This document shows, one piece after another, positions 8,116 to 17,115 of a stretch of 64,000 bases of DNA. Source of the stretch: Cryobacterium sinapicolor. GTDB lineage: Bacteria; Actinomycetota; Actinomycetes; Actinomycetales; Microbacteriaceae. The notes beneath the pieces were generated by a model. That model was not told the DNA's origin. It worked only from the letters and a program-made list of their open reading frames with translations, and searched no databases. Both the position numbers and the translations under genes were made by a program. Within the stretch, counting starts at the first letter, position 1. Every line of letters starts with the position of its first letter. Location of the stretch: contig NZ_SOGQ01000034.1 in the NCBI RefSeq assembly GCF_004403465.1, positions 62,001-126,000 of the forward strand, written 5' to 3'.

Positions 8116-9429
8116 CTACCGGGACAGGAGCGCGACGGCTTCGACATGGTGGGTATTGGGGAACAGGTCGAAGGCACGCAGTCGGCGAAGGGTGTACCCA
8201 TGGCCGGCGAGGAGGGCGATGTCGCGGGCCAGGGCGACCGGGTCGCAGGCCACGTAGACGATCTGGGCCGGTCCGACGGCGGCGAGCAGGTCGATGACTT
8301 CCTTGCCGGCGCCGGAGCGGGGCGGGTCGAGGATCACCGTGGCGGCCGCCTGGCGGGCCCGGTCGGCGGCGCTCGAATCGCGCACCAGAGCGTTCAGGAA
8401 CCGGTCGACGCGGGAGGTCTGCACGCTGGCCCCGACCCATTCGGCGAGGTTCTCGGCCGCGAAATCGGTGGCCTGCGGGTCGCTCTCGACGCTGGTCATC
8501 CGCACGGTGCTGCCGAAGCGGTCGCCCACAGCGGCGGCGAGCAGGCCCACCCCGCCGTAGAGGTCCAGGTTCGCCGCCCGCGGATCGAAGGCATCCGGGT
8601 CGATGCTGTCTTGCACCGCGCGGTAGAGGGTCTCGGCGGCGCTGGTGTGCACCTGCCAGAACCCGGCGGCGTCGAGGCGGAACTCGCGTTCGCCCACGAC
8701 CTCGCGGATCAGTGTTTTCGGGGTGTGGCGGCGACGGCCCTTGTCGTCCTGTTCCGCCACCAGGATCTGCACGGTGCCCAGGCTCGGGGCGACGATATCG
8801 ACGGATGCGGCGCCGGGGAACATTTTGTCCAGCGGTGCGGCCGCCTCCAGCAGGCGGTCGGCCAGCGGCAGGTCGCCGACCGGGATGACCCGGTGCGAGC
8901 GGGCGGCGTAGGGGCCGACCGAGCCGTCCTCGTCGACGTGCAGGCGCACGCGGGTGCGCCAGCCGGTGCCGTCGGCAGCGTCTCCGGGCGAGGCGTTGGG
9001 GCCGACCGGGACCGGCTCGACGGCGACCTCGGACTCGATGCCGGCCATCCGTTTCAGGGCGTCGGCCAGAACCTGCCGCTTCAGCTCACGCTGGAAGCCG
9101 AGCTCGATGTGTCCGAACTCGGCGCCGCCGGCACGGTCGACGGGGTCACGGTCGAGGGCAGCCGCAGCCCAGATGTGCGGCTGGCGCTCCGGTGCGGGGG
9201 TGAGGACCTCAACGGTCTCCGCCCGCCAGAAGCTCTTGTGGCTGGCAGAGGTCAGCCGGGCGCGCACGCGCTCCCCCGGCAGGGTGTCGCTCACGAAGAC
9301 CACGCGGCCCTCGTGCCGGGCGATGAAGATACCGCCGTGAGCTACGTTGGTGACGTCGAGTTCGAGTTCCGCGCCCACTTCTGCGGAGTGCCCGCTCGAA
9401 TCTGCCTGAATGTCATTGCTGGTGCCCAT
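8116..9429 (-). CDS. TRAM-domain class I RNA m5U methyltransferase (TrmA/RumA family)
   Basis: This 437-residue enzyme is a SAM-dependent RNA (uracil-C5) methyltransferase of the TrmA/RlmCD family. The N-terminal TRAM domain (residues about 15-75: ELDVTNVAHGGIFIARHEGRV) binds RNA. The catalytic domain has DLYGGVGLLAA (SAM loop), DPPRSG at 368-373 and the nucleophile Cys395 in VYVACDP. I do not see the four-cysteine iron-sulfur cluster used by RumA. The start ATG is preceded by GAAGG. It is divergent from maf with 45 bp between starts. Whether it acts on tRNA U54 or 23S rRNA cannot be told from sequence. Confidence 0.9.
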   Translation of the reverse strand: MGTSNDIQADSSGHSAEVGAELELDVTNVAHGGIFIARHEGRVVFVSDTLPGERVRARLTSASHKSFWRAETVEVLTPAPERQPHIWAAAALDRDPVDRAGGAEFGHIELGFQRELKRQVLADALKRMAGIESEVAVEPVPVGPNASPGDAADGTGWRTRVRLHVDEDGSVGPYAARSHRVIPVGDLPLADRLLEAAAPLDKMFPGAASVDIVAPSLGTVQILVAEQDDKGRRRHTPKTLIREVVGEREFRLDAAGFWQVHTSAAETLYRAVQDSIDPDAFDPRAANLDLYGGVGLLAAAVGDRFGSTVRMTSVESDPQATDFAAENLAEWVGASVQTSRVDRFLNALVRDSSAADRARQAAATVILDPPRSGAGKEVIDLLAAVGPAQIVYVACDPVALARDIALLAGHGYTLRRLRAFDLFPNTHHVEAVALLSR

Positions 9430-9474
9430 CCTTCGATGATCCCACACCGCTCCCGCCCCGATCGAAGGAAACCC

Positions 9475-10128
9475 ATGCGCTTGTACCTCGCGTCCACGTC
9501 TCCGGCCCGGCTGATGCTGCTGCGCACCGCCGGGATCGAGCCCGTCACCGTCGCGCCCGACGTCGACGAGGACGTGGTCGCCGCCGATGCCGCCCGAGCC
9601 GCCGGTGGGCCGCTCACCCCCCACCGGGTCGTGGAGTTGCTGGCTCGGGCCAAGGCGGAGGCCGTCTCCCGCACCCTGACCGGCAGCGGCGACATCGGCG
9701 ACGGCCTGGTGCTCGGGGGCGACTCGGTCTTCGTGATCGACGACGTCATCTACGGCAAACCGCACACCGCCGCGAAGGCGCGGGAACGCTGGCACCTGCA
9801 GCGCGGCCGCACCGGGCAGCTGTACTCGGGACACTGGCTGATCGAGCACTCGGAGGGCGTGGCCGGGCGGGCTGTCGGCGCCGTGGCCGTCGCCGACGTC
9901 ACCTTCGCCGACGACATCGAGGACGCCGAGCTGGACGCCTACATCGCTACCGGCGAGCCTCTGTACGTGGCCGGGGCCTTCACCATCGACAGCCTCGGGG
10001 CGCCGTTCATCACCCACATCAGCGGGGATCCGTCCACCGTTGTCGGGCTCTCGCTGCCGACCCTGCGCCGGCTCGTGACCGGGCTGGGCCACGCGTGGCC
10101 GAGCCTGTGGAACCGCCCCCGCGACTGA
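9475..10128 (+). CDS. maf: Maf-like nucleoside triphosphate pyrophosphatase
   Basis: A 217-residue Maf/YhdE-family protein that hydrolyses non-canonical or selected nucleoside triphosphates to monophosphates. It starts with the family signature LASTSPARLMLL (Ser8, Arg12), has LGGDSVF with the catalytic acidic residue, GKPHTAAKARE, and ends with GLSLPTLRRLV. The start ATG follows AAGGAAACCC. In many actinobacteria maf lies between the carboxylase epsilon and alpha genes, and here it sits just upstream of the alpha subunit. A small hairpin with arms TCCCGCA/TGTGGGA follows the gene before the alpha-subunit promoter. Confidence 0.93.
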   Translation: MRLYLASTSPARLMLLRTAGIEPVTVAPDVDEDVVAADAARAAGGPLTPHRVVELLARAKAEAVSRTLTGSGDIGDGLVLGGDSVFVIDDVIYGKPHTAAKARERWHLQRGRTGQLYSGHWLIEHSEGVAGRAVGAVAVADVTFADDIEDAELDAYIATGEPLYVAGAFTIDSLGAPFITHISGDPSTVVGLSLPTLRRLVTGLGHAWPSLWNRPRD

Positions 10129-10223
10129 CAGGGCGCCGGTCTTCGAGCCCGATTGTAGGCATCCGCACCTTTCCCGCACCCCTTTTTGTGGGAGAGAACC
10201 AAAAACCCGGCTGCTCTGCCCCA

Positions 10224-10229
10224 TAAGCT
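10224..10229 (+). promoter_or_regulatory. -10 box TAAGCT of the carboxylase alpha gene (leaderless type)
   Basis: TAAGCT ends 8 nt before the GTG start with no ribosome binding site between, so transcription would begin at or within two bases of the start codon. Confidence 0.5.
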
Positions 10230-10237
10230 AGGGCACT

Positions 10238-12022
10238 GTGCCCCCAATAACGAAGGTCCTCATCGCAAACCGGGGCGAAATCGCCGTCCGGGTGATCCGA
10301 GCCGCAAAAGACAGCGGCATAGCCTCGGTTGCCGTCTACGCCGACCAGGATCGCGACTCGATGCATTCGCATCTGGCCGACGAGGCCTACGGTCTCGACG
10401 GAACCACGAGCGCCGACACCTATCTGGTCATCGAGAAGCTGCTGTCCGTGGCCCGACGGTCCGGCGCCGATGCCGTGCACCCCGGCTACGGGTTCCTCGC
10501 CGAGAACGCCGACTTCGCCCGCGCCGTGATCGGCGCCGGCCTGATCTGGATCGGCCCCTCCCCCGACGCCATCGAGAAGCTCGGTGACAAGGTTTCCGCC
10601 CGGCACGTCGCCGAGAAGGTGCACGCGCCCATGGCGCCCGGCACTCTCAACCCGGTGGCGGATGCCGCGGAGGTGCTCGATTTCGTCGACCTCCACGGCC
10701 TGCCGGTCGCCATCAAGGCGGCCTTCGGCGGCGGTGGGCGCGGCCTCAAGGTCGCCCGCACCCGCGAGGAGGTGCCCGAACTCTTCGACTCCGCAACCCG
10801 CGAGGCCATCGCCGCGTTCGGTCGCGGCGAGTGCTTCGTCGAGAAGTACCTGGACAAGCCGCGCCACGTCGAGACTCAGTGCCTCGCCGACGCGGACGGC
10901 ACCGTCGTCGTCGTCTCCACCCGCGACTGCTCGCTGCAGCGCCGCCACCAGAAGCTGGTCGAGGAGGCTCCGGCGCCGTTCCTCACCCACGCGCAGCGTG
11001 ACGAGATGTACCGCGCGTCCAAGGCGATCCTCGCCGAGGTCGGCTACGTCGGCGCCGGCACCTGCGAATTCCTGATCGGACAGGACGGCACCGTCTCATT
11101 CCTGGAGGTCAACACCCGGCTGCAGGTCGAGCATCCCGTGTCCGAGGAGGTGACCGGAATCGACCTGGTGCGAGAGCAGTTCCGCCTGGCCGAGGGCGGC
11201 CGCCTCGACTACCCCGACCCGGCGCCGATCGGGCACTCCTTTGAGTTTCGCATCAACGGCGAGGATGCCGGCCGCGGCTTCATGCCGGCCCCGGGACCCG
11301 TGCACGTCTTCAAGCCCGCCGGCGGCCCCGGTGTGCGCGTGGACAGCGGTGTCACGGCCGGTGACGTCATCTCGGGCTCGTTCGACTCCCTGCTCGCCAA
11401 GCTCATCGTCACCGGCGCCACCCGGGAGGAGGCGCTCGAGCGCTCCCGCCGGGCCCTGGACGAGTTCGAGGTCGCCGGTCTCCCCACCGTGCTCCCGTTC
11501 CACCGCCGGATAGTGCGCGACCCTGCCTTCGCCCCGGCGAACGGCGAGCCGTTCACCATCTTCACCCGGTGGATCGAAACCGAGTTCGTCAACGACATCG
11601 AGCCGTGGAACGGCTCACCGGAGGAGCTGACCGGCCCCGCGAAGCACCACAACGTCGTCGTCGAGGTGGAGGGGCGGCGGATCGAGGTCAGCTTGCCGGT
11701 CCGCCTGCTGCCCGGCGGGGCTTCCGAGAGCACGGCCGGCCCGGCACCCCGTCGGCGCGGCGGCTCCCACGCCGTCAGCTCCGCTACCGGTGATGCCGTG
11801 CACGCCCCGATGCAGGCGACCATCGTGAAGGTGGCCGTGGCAGAGGGAGACCTTGTCGTCAAGGGCGACCTGCTGCTCGTGCTCGAGGCCATGAAGATGG
11901 AGCAGCCGCTGACCGCGCACAAGGACGGCGTCGTCGGCAACATCGGCGCGATCATCGGAGCGACCGTGGCCTCCGGCTTCCTACTGATGGCCGTCCTCGA
12001 CGGCGACCCTGTCGGAGCCTGA
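10238..12022 (+). CDS. accA: acyl-CoA carboxylase alpha subunit (biotin carboxylase + biotin carrier)
   Basis: This 594-residue subunit carboxylates its own biotin with ATP and bicarbonate and hands the CO2 to the beta subunit. The biotin carboxylase part (residues about 1-450) opens with [18 protein letters not shown] and has the ATP-grasp glycine loop [13 protein letters not shown] and the [17 protein letters not shown] active-site segment. A linker of about 60 residues leads to the carrier domain with EAMKM; Lys553 is the biotinylation site, the substrate of the BirA encoded upstream. The pairing with the beta and epsilon genes suggests one acetyl/propionyl-CoA carboxylase complex. It ends at a palindrome shared with the convergent lpdA. 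Confidence 0.95.
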   Translation: MPPITKVLIANRGEIAVRVIRAAKDSGIASVAVYADQDRDSMHSHLADEAYGLDGTTSADTYLVIEKLLSVARRSGADAVHPGYGFLAENADFARAVIGAGLIWIGPSPDAIEKLGDKVSARHVAEKVHAPMAPGTLNPVADAAEVLDFVDLHGLPVAIKAAFGGGGRGLKVARTREEVPELFDSATREAIAAFGRGECFVEKYLDKPRHVETQCLADADGTVVVVSTRDCSLQRRHQKLVEEAPAPFLTHAQRDEMYRASKAILAEVGYVGAGTCEFLIGQDGTVSFLEVNTRLQVEHPVSEEVTGIDLVREQFRLAEGGRLDYPDPAPIGHSFEFRINGEDAGRGFMPAPGPVHVFKPAGGPGVRVDSGVTAGDVISGSFDSLLAKLIVTGATREEALERSRRALDEFEVAGLPTVLPFHRRIVRDPAFAPANGEPFTIFTRWIETEFVNDIEPWNGSPEELTGPAKHHNVVVEVEGRRIEVSLPVRLLPGGASESTAGPAPRRRGGSHAVSSATGDAVHAPMQATIVKVAVAEGDLVVKGDLLLVLEAMKMEQPLTAHKDGVVGNIGAIIGATVASGFLLMAVLDGDPVGA

Positions 12023-12077
12023 CGCGCGACGCCCGCTCGTCCCAGCCCGCCGCTCCTCCCCCGTCCGCTCCCACTGA

Positions 12078-12141
12078 CCCGCGAGTTGCGGACATGACAC
12101 CCTCGCTACCGAAACGAAGGTGTTTTCTCCGCAACGGCGGG
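12078..12141. terminator. 64-bp imperfect inverted repeat (D1), likely bidirectional terminator
   Basis: Arms beginning CCCGCGAGTTGCGGA and ending TCCGCAACGGCGGG pair over about 27 positions with a few mismatches and carry CACC/GGTG inside. It fills the space between the convergent carboxylase alpha and lpdA genes. Its GTTGCGGA/TCCGCAAC core resembles the palindrome at about 53.15 kb. Confidence 0.6.
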
Positions 12142-12153
12142 CAGGCGGGGAGG

Positions 12154-13590
12154 TCAGAGCACGATGTGCATGGCGCGGGCGGCATCCGTGATCGAATGCG
12201 TCAGCGACGGGTAGACCGGGAACGCGCGCGCGACCTCGTCGACGGTGAGCCGGTGCTCCACGGCCAGGGCCAGCGGGAAGATCAGTTCGCTGGCCTTGGG
12301 TGCCACGATCACGCCGCCGATCACGGTTCCGGTGGTGGTGGTGGCGAACAGCTTGACGAAGCCGTCCTTGATGCCCATCATCTTGGCGCGCGGGTTCGAG
12401 GCCAGCGGGAGCTTGTAGATGCTGCCGCGGGTGAGGCCGTCCTCGATCTGCTTCTGGGTCCAGCCGACCGTGGCGATCTCCGGCTGCGTGAAGATGTTCG
12501 CCGCGACGTTGCGGATCTCGATCGGGTTGACCGCGTCGCCCATGGCGTGGAACACGGCGGTGCGCCCCATCATCGAGGCGACGGATGCCAGCGGCAGCTC
12601 GGTCGTGCAGTCCCCGGCCGCGTAGATGTTCGGCATCGACGTGCGCGCGACCCGGTTCACCCGGATGTGACCGGATTCGGTGAGTTGCACGTCGGCCTCC
12701 TCGAGGCCGAGGCCCTTCGTGTTCGGAACGGATCCGACCGCGATCAGGCAGTGGCTGCCCTCGACGGTGCGGCCGTCAGACAGTGTGGCGAGCACGCCGA
12801 CCTCGGTGCGTACGACGGACTCGGCGCGGGACTTGCTGAGCACGACCATGCCGTTGCGTTTGAAGACGTTCTCGACCACGTTCGCGGCGTCGGCGTCCTC
12901 GCCGGGCAGCACCCGGTCGCGGCTGGAAATCAGGGTGACCTTGGCACCGAGGGCGCGGTAGGCGGAGGCGAATTCGGCCCCGGTGACGCCGGAGCCCACG
13001 ACGACCAGATGCTCGGGCACGGCCCGCAGGTTGTAGAGCTGCGTCCAGGTGAGGATGCGCTCGCCGTCGGGGATGGCGGTCGGCAGGATGCGCGGGGTCG
13101 CCCCGACAGAGACGACGATCGTGTCGGCCTCGATCCGGTCGAAGTCGATGCCGGAGCCGTCCTCGGCCGTGGACACGATCACTCCGCGGGTGCCGTCCAG
13201 TCGGCCGTGGCCGTGCACCAGGTTCACCCCGGCGCGCATCAGGGTCGCCTTCATGTCTTCGGATTGCTGCCGGGCCAGGGCCAGGAGCCGCTTGTTGACC
13301 GCGGCGAGGTTGATGGCCACCTCGGGGCGGGCCGGCTTGCCCTTGTCCCCGCGCACGAACAGCTGCACGCCGAGCTCGGTCGCATCGTGGATCGAGTTGG
13401 TGGCCTCGGCCGTCGCGATGAGGGACTTGGATGGGACGACATCCGTGATCACGGCCGAACCGCCCACGCCGACGCGTTCGATCAGGGTGACCTCGGCGCC
13501 CTGCTGGGCGCCGGCCAGTGCGGCCTCGTACCCGCCGGGACCCCCGCCGAGGATAGCGATGCGCTGCTTGCGTTCGAAGTCGTAGGCCAT
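12154..13590 (-). CDS. lpdA: NAD(P)H-quinone dehydrogenase, flavoprotein disulfide-reductase fold
   Basis: A 478-residue FAD protein of the pyridine nucleotide-disulfide reductase fold: FAD site ILGGGPGGYEAAL (from residue 13), NAD(P) site VVGSGVTGAEFASAYRALG, second FAD motif NIYAAGDCT, and a C-terminal dimerisation domain. Where dihydrolipoamide dehydrogenase has its redox cysteine pair, this protein reads GVGGSAVITDVVPSK (about 41-55) with no cysteine. It therefore matches the actinobacterial LpdA-type quinone reductase (M. tuberculosis Rv3303c) rather than a true Lpd. I chose the second of two nearby ATGs because AGGAG lies 9 nt before it and only 3 nt before the first. Confidence 0.85.
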   Translation of the reverse strand: MAYDFERKQRIAILGGGPGGYEAALAGAQQGAEVTLIERVGVGGSAVITDVVPSKSLIATAEATNSIHDATELGVQLFVRGDKGKPARPEVAINLAAVNKRLLALARQQSEDMKATLMRAGVNLVHGHGRLDGTRGVIVSTAEDGSGIDFDRIEADTIVVSVGATPRILPTAIPDGERILTWTQLYNLRAVPEHLVVVGSGVTGAEFASAYRALGAKVTLISSRDRVLPGEDADAANVVENVFKRNGMVVLSKSRAESVVRTEVGVLATLSDGRTVEGSHCLIAVGSVPNTKGLGLEEADVQLTESGHIRVNRVARTSMPNIYAAGDCTTELPLASVASMMGRTAVFHAMGDAVNPIEIRNVAANIFTQPEIATVGWTQKQIEDGLTRGSIYKLPLASNPRAKMMGIKDGFVKLFATTTTGTVIGGVIVAPKASELIFPLALAVEHRLTVDEVARAFPVYPSLTHSITDAARAMHIVL

Positions 13591-13656
13591 GCACATATTC
13601 TCCTGCCCCGGCGCGCCCGCCGCCAAACCCCGGGGCCCCGCTCCCCCACCCGCGAA

Positions 13657-13737
13657 CCAATTCGACGGAGATTCTGCCGAAAACTGACGTTGCGGCCCTT
13701 TTTCGGCTGCTCATTTGCAGAATCTCCGTCGAATTGG
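13657..13737. repeat. family B 81-bp inverted repeat, copy B2
   Basis: The arms CCAATTCGACGGAGATTCTG and its exact reverse complement are 20 bp each, perfectly matched, around a 41-bp centre. Total length equals copy B1 (81 bp). It lies between the divergent lpdA and pnp genes, immediately upstream of the pnp promoter. Confidence 0.85.
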
Positions 13738-13769
13738 GCAACGGACCATCTCCGAAATCGGCGGGCAAT

Positions 13770-13775
13770 TAGAGT
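13770..13775 (+). promoter_or_regulatory. -10 box TAGAGT of pnp (leaderless type)
   Basis: TAGAGT ends exactly 6 nt before the pnp ATG. The intervening GGGGGA could pass for a ribosome binding site but is too close to the start. Confidence 0.55.
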
Positions 13776-13781
13776 GGGGGA

Positions 13782-14615
13782 ATGCTGAAGACCGACATTA
13801 ATCCGCTTGACACGCCAGAAACCGATCCGTTCGAAGTTGCACGGACCGCCGCTTCTGAGATCGCCGAGGCCACGGGCGTAGCCCACCACGACATCGCCCT
13901 GACCCTGGGCAGCGGATGGGGCAAGGCCGCCGATCTCATCGGCGAGACCACGCACACCCTCGACGCGCAGTACATCACCGGTTTCAGTGCACCGGCACTG
14001 GCCGGCCACGCCGGCACGCTGCGGTCGGTGCTCCTGCCCAACGGAAAGCGCGCCCTGCTCATCGGCGCCCGCACCCATTACTACGAGGGCCACGGCGTCC
14101 GCCGGGTCGTGCACAGTGTGCGCACCGCCGCCGCCACCGGCGCGACGACCATGATCCTCACCAACGGTGCCGGCGGCATCCGAGAGACTTGGAGAGCCGG
14201 CACCCCGGTGCTGATCAGCGACCACATCAACCTCACGGCCGACTCGCCCCTCGAGGGCGCCACGTTCGTCGACCTCACCGACCTCTACTCGCGCCGCCTG
14301 CGCGACCTTGCCCGCACCATCGACCCGTCGCTCGACGAGGGCGTGTACTGCCAGTTCCGCGGCCCGCACTACGAGACGCCCGCCGAGGTGCAGATGGCCA
14401 AGGTCATCGGCGGCCACATCGTGGGTATGTCGACCGCCCTCGAGGCGATCGCCGCCCGCCAGTCCGGCATGGAGGTCCTCGGCCTGTCCCTGATCACCAA
14501 CCTCGCGGCCGGTATCCAGCAGGAGCCGCTCAGTCACTCCGAGGTGCTCGAGGCCGGCGCGCTCGCCGAGCCCGTCATCAGCGCGCTCCTCGCCCGGATC
14601 GTGGCCGCACTGTGA
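13782..14615 (+). CDS. pnp: purine-nucleoside phosphorylase (trimeric type)
   Basis: PNP splits purine (deoxy)nucleosides with phosphate into base and (deoxy)ribose-1-phosphate. The 277-residue protein has the phosphate-binding LTLGSGWG (about residue 40), GARTHYYEGH, ILTNGAGGI, the base-binding region QFRGPHYETPAEV and VGMSTALEAIAARQSGMEVLGLSLITN. This is the pattern of the trimeric PNP-I family. Its stop overlaps the GTG of the phosphosugar mutase (GTGA), so the two are co-translated and the released sugar-1-phosphate can be isomerised at once. Other nucleoside salvage genes follow on the opposite strand. Confidence 0.95.
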   Translation: MLKTDINPLDTPETDPFEVARTAASEIAEATGVAHHDIALTLGSGWGKAADLIGETTHTLDAQYITGFSAPALAGHAGTLRSVLLPNGKRALLIGARTHYYEGHGVRRVVHSVRTAAATGATTMILTNGAGGIRETWRAGTPVLISDHINLTADSPLEGATFVDLTDLYSRRLRDLARTIDPSLDEGVYCQFRGPHYETPAEVQMAKVIGGHIVGMSTALEAIAARQSGMEVLGLSLITNLAAGIQQEPLSHSEVLEAGALAEPVISALLARIVAAL

Positions 14616-16525
14616 GCCTCGACAACACCGGCCCGCAGGCGACCGGCCGACACTCCGCCGACGCAGACGCCGCTCCCACCACCGACCCCGGCACTGACCC
14701 CACCACCGATGCCGGCACCGAATCCGACGCCACCGCCCTTCCCGACACGATGGTCATCGAGACCGTCGACGCCGACACCGGCACCGGCACCGGCACGAAT
14801 GTCGAGACCGGAACCGATCCCGCTCCGGCCACGGATGCCGCCATCTCCGTGATCGCCGTGGCCAACGCCTGGCTCGGCCAGGACCCCGATCCCGAGACCC
14901 AGGCCGAGTTGCGCCTGCTGCTGCGCGGTGCCGGAGACGGCGACGCCACGGCTCTCGCTGAACTGCACGACCGCTTCGACGAGCGCCTCGCCTTCGGCAC
15001 GGCCGGGCTGCGCGGTGCCATCGCCGCCGGCTCCAACCGGATGAACCGCGTGCTCGTCTGCCAGGCCGCCGCAGGCCTGGCCGCCTTCCTGAAGAGGACC
15101 ACAGCCCCGGGCCGGGTCCCGTCGGTCGTCATCGGCTACGACGGGCGCAAGAACTCGCAGGTCTTCGCTACCGACTCGGCCGCGATCATGGCTGGAGCCG
15201 GGGTGCGCGCGATCCTGCTCCCCCGTCTGCTGCCGACCCCTGTGCTCGCGTTCGCGGTTCGCCACCTCGACGTCGGCGCGGGCATCATGGTCACCGCCTC
15301 GCACAATCCGCCCAACGACAACGGCTACAAGGTCTACCTGGGCGGAGCCAACCAGGGCTCGCAGATCGTCTCGCCCGACGACGCCTCTATCGCAGCCGAG
15401 ATCCTGCGCGTCGCCGCGGAGGAACGGGTTCCCGATCTGCCCCGTGCACCCTACGAGACCGCCCCCGAGGCGGTCGTGCAGGCCTACATCGACGCGACGG
15501 CGGGCCTCGCGCACCGACCGCGGGCCCAGGTCAACACCGTTTATACGGCCCTGCACGGCGTCGGCTGGGATACCACCCGCCGGGTGTTCGAGGCCGCCGG
15601 CTTCGACCTGCCCACCCTCGTCGACGCGCAGATAGCCCCGGACTCCGCCTTCCCCACGGTCTCCTTCCCCAACCCCGAGGAACCCGGCGCAATGGACCTC
15701 TCCTATGAAACGGCCCGGGAGGCCGGCGCCGAACTGATCATCGCCAACGACCCGGATGCCGACCGCCTCGCGATCGCCATCCCGCACGAGGGTTATCCCG
15801 GCGGCTACCGTCGTCTCAGCGGCAACGAGGTCGGGGCCATCCTCGGCTGGCGGGCCGCCGAACTGGCCGCGAGCGCCACCGGTGACGGCGGCGCCACCGG
15901 CACCCTCGCCTGCTCCATCGTATCCACCCCGGCGCTGGAAGCAGTGGCGAAGGCCTATGGGCTCCGGTTCACCGACACCCTCACCGGCTTCAAGTGGGTG
16001 TCGCGCGCGCCCGGTCTGATCTTCGGCTTCGAGGAGGCCCTCGGCTACCTGGTGAACCCCGAGACCGTGCGCGACAAGGACGGTATCTCCGCCGCGGTGG
16101 CGCTGCTCTCCCTGGTCAGCGACCTGAAGGCGGAAGGGATCACCCTGGCCCAGCACCTCGACCGGTTCAGCGAACGCTTCGGCCATTTCGCCTCCGGTCA
16201 GATCTCCGTGCGCGTCACCGACCTGACCGAGATCGAGCGGGTCATGGCGCGGCTGCGCGAGACGCCCCCGGCCTTCGTCGGCAGCCTCGCCGTCGACCAC
16301 ATCGACGACCTCTCCGAGGGCTTCAACGGGCTGCCGCCCAGCGACGTGCTGCGCATCCGCCTGGCCGACGGTTCGCGTGTCATGGTGCGCCCGAGCGGCA
16401 CCGAGCCGAAGCTCAAGGTTTACCTCGACACCAGCAGTTCCAACGGCACGGTCGCCGAACGCCGGGCCGCCGCCGAGGCGACCCTCACCGAGCTGGACCG
16501 AGGCATGCGCGAGCTGATCGCCTAG
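14612..16525 (+). CDS. phospho-sugar mutase (phosphoglucomutase/phosphomannomutase family)
   Basis: A 637-residue alpha-D-phosphohexomutase. Domain 1 holds the phosphoserine loop VTASHNPPNDNGYKVY (Ser230), domain 2 the metal loop DPDADR (380-385), domain 3 GFEEALGYLV and domain 4 the phosphate-binding RPSGTEPKLKVYLD. It may act on glucose, mannose or, given coupling to pnp, (deoxy)ribose phosphates. Residues 1-80 are a Thr/Asp/Ala-rich low-complexity extension before the conserved ANAWLGQDPDPETQ; an ATG at 14750 (Met47) is an alternative start that would remove part of it. The GTG used here overlaps the pnp stop, which favours the long form. Confidence 0.88.
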   Translation: MSLDNTGPQATGRHSADADAAPTTDPGTDPTTDAGTESDATALPDTMVIETVDADTGTGTGTNVETGTDPAPATDAAISVIAVANAWLGQDPDPETQAELRLLLRGAGDGDATALAELHDRFDERLAFGTAGLRGAIAAGSNRMNRVLVCQAAAGLAAFLKRTTAPGRVPSVVIGYDGRKNSQVFATDSAAIMAGAGVRAILLPRLLPTPVLAFAVRHLDVGAGIMVTASHNPPNDNGYKVYLGGANQGSQIVSPDDASIAAEILRVAAEERVPDLPRAPYETAPEAVVQAYIDATAGLAHRPRAQVNTVYTALHGVGWDTTRRVFEAAGFDLPTLVDAQIAPDSAFPTVSFPNPEEPGAMDLSYETAREAGAELIIANDPDADRLAIAIPHEGYPGGYRRLSGNEVGAILGWRAAELAASATGDGGATGTLACSIVSTPALEAVAKAYGLRFTDTLTGFKWVSRAPGLIFGFEEALGYLVNPETVRDKDGISAAVALLSLVSDLKAEGITLAQHLDRFSERFGHFASGQISVRVTDLTEIERVMARLRETPPAFVGSLAVDHIDDLSEGFNGLPPSDVLRIRLADGSRVMVRPSGTEPKLKVYLDTSSSNGTVAERRAAAEATLTELDRGMRELIA

Positions 16526-16553
16526 CCCCCGGGCGGTTCCCACCGCCGTCACC

Positions 16554-16611
16554 GTGCCCGTTCCGGTCGAGAGTGCCCGCTAGAGCGGGCACTCTCGACC
16601 GGAACGGGCAC
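16554..16611. repeat. family C 58-bp near-perfect palindrome, copy C1
   Basis: Two 28-bp arms, perfect reverse complements beginning GTGCCCGTTCCGGTCGAGAG, are separated by 2 nt. It lies 28 bp after the phosphosugar mutase stop. A second, slightly imperfect copy follows ribH at about 53.05 kb. It may act as a terminator, but lacks a U tract. Confidence 0.9.
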
Positions 16612-16710
16612 TTTGGCGTGTGGGTCCCGGGCCCGGCACCGCTACAGCGCCACAACACGGGGGCGAGCGGGTCAACTGGTGCCACGGGCACCGTCGCGCG
16701 GCCGGCAGGC

Positions 16711-16803
16711 CAACGGGCGGCAGGCGACTCAACGGGTGGCACGGGCACCGGCGGGCGGCAAGTCAACGGGCGGGAGGCAAGTCAAGGGGCGGTAGGCAGC
16801 CGG
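16711..16803. repeat. degenerate tandem G-rich repeat
   Basis: About four imperfect copies of a unit near CAACGGGCGGCAGGCAAGT, one interrupted by CGGGCACCGG. With palindrome C1 it fills the 317 bp between the mutase and PTS IIB genes. I see no gene here, although related genomes, as I recall, often have a PTS IIC gene at this position. Confidence 0.5.
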
Positions 16804-16842
16804 GGACACCGACGGGCAGCAGGCCGATGGACAGGGCGCAGG

Positions 16843-17115
16843 TCAGCCCAGGGCTGCTTCCAGCTTGGCGGCAAGCTCGTCCACGTCGAAGTAGTTGTCG
16901 ATCACGACGATGTCGGCGTTGGTTTTGCCGATGGCGGCGACCAGCTCGGAGGAGGTCAGGATAACCTGCGCATCCGCGCCGACCGTGCGCACGCCGGCGA
17001 CGTCGGTGGCGGTCACATCGGCCTCGATGTCGAGCCGCGCCAGCGCACGCTCGGCGTTGATTTTGAGGATGGCGGAAGTTCCCACTCCCACCCCGCAGAG
17101 GGCGACGATCTTCAT
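16843..17115 (-). CDS. PTS IIB component, ascorbate/galactitol type
   Basis: A complete 90-residue IIB protein that would carry phosphate on Cys7 in VALCGVGVGTS, the P-loop of the lactose/ascorbate/galactitol IIB fold. Phosphate comes from the IIA encoded just upstream; the two genes overlap by ATGA. The C-terminus VVIDNYFDVDELAAKLEAAL is like UlaB-type IIB proteins. No membrane IIC transporter gene is adjacent, so its sugar is unknown and it may serve a distant IIC or be a relic. Confidence 0.85.
   Translation of the reverse strand: MKIVALCGVGVGTSAILKINAERALARLDIEADVTATDVAGVRTVGADAQVILTSSELVAAIGKTNADIVVIDNYFDVDELAAKLEAALG

Noticed and set aside
12154-13590. Calling lpdA a dihydrolipoamide dehydrogenase
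   Set aside because: The redox-active cysteine pair is absent, so the quinone-reductase LpdA type fits better.
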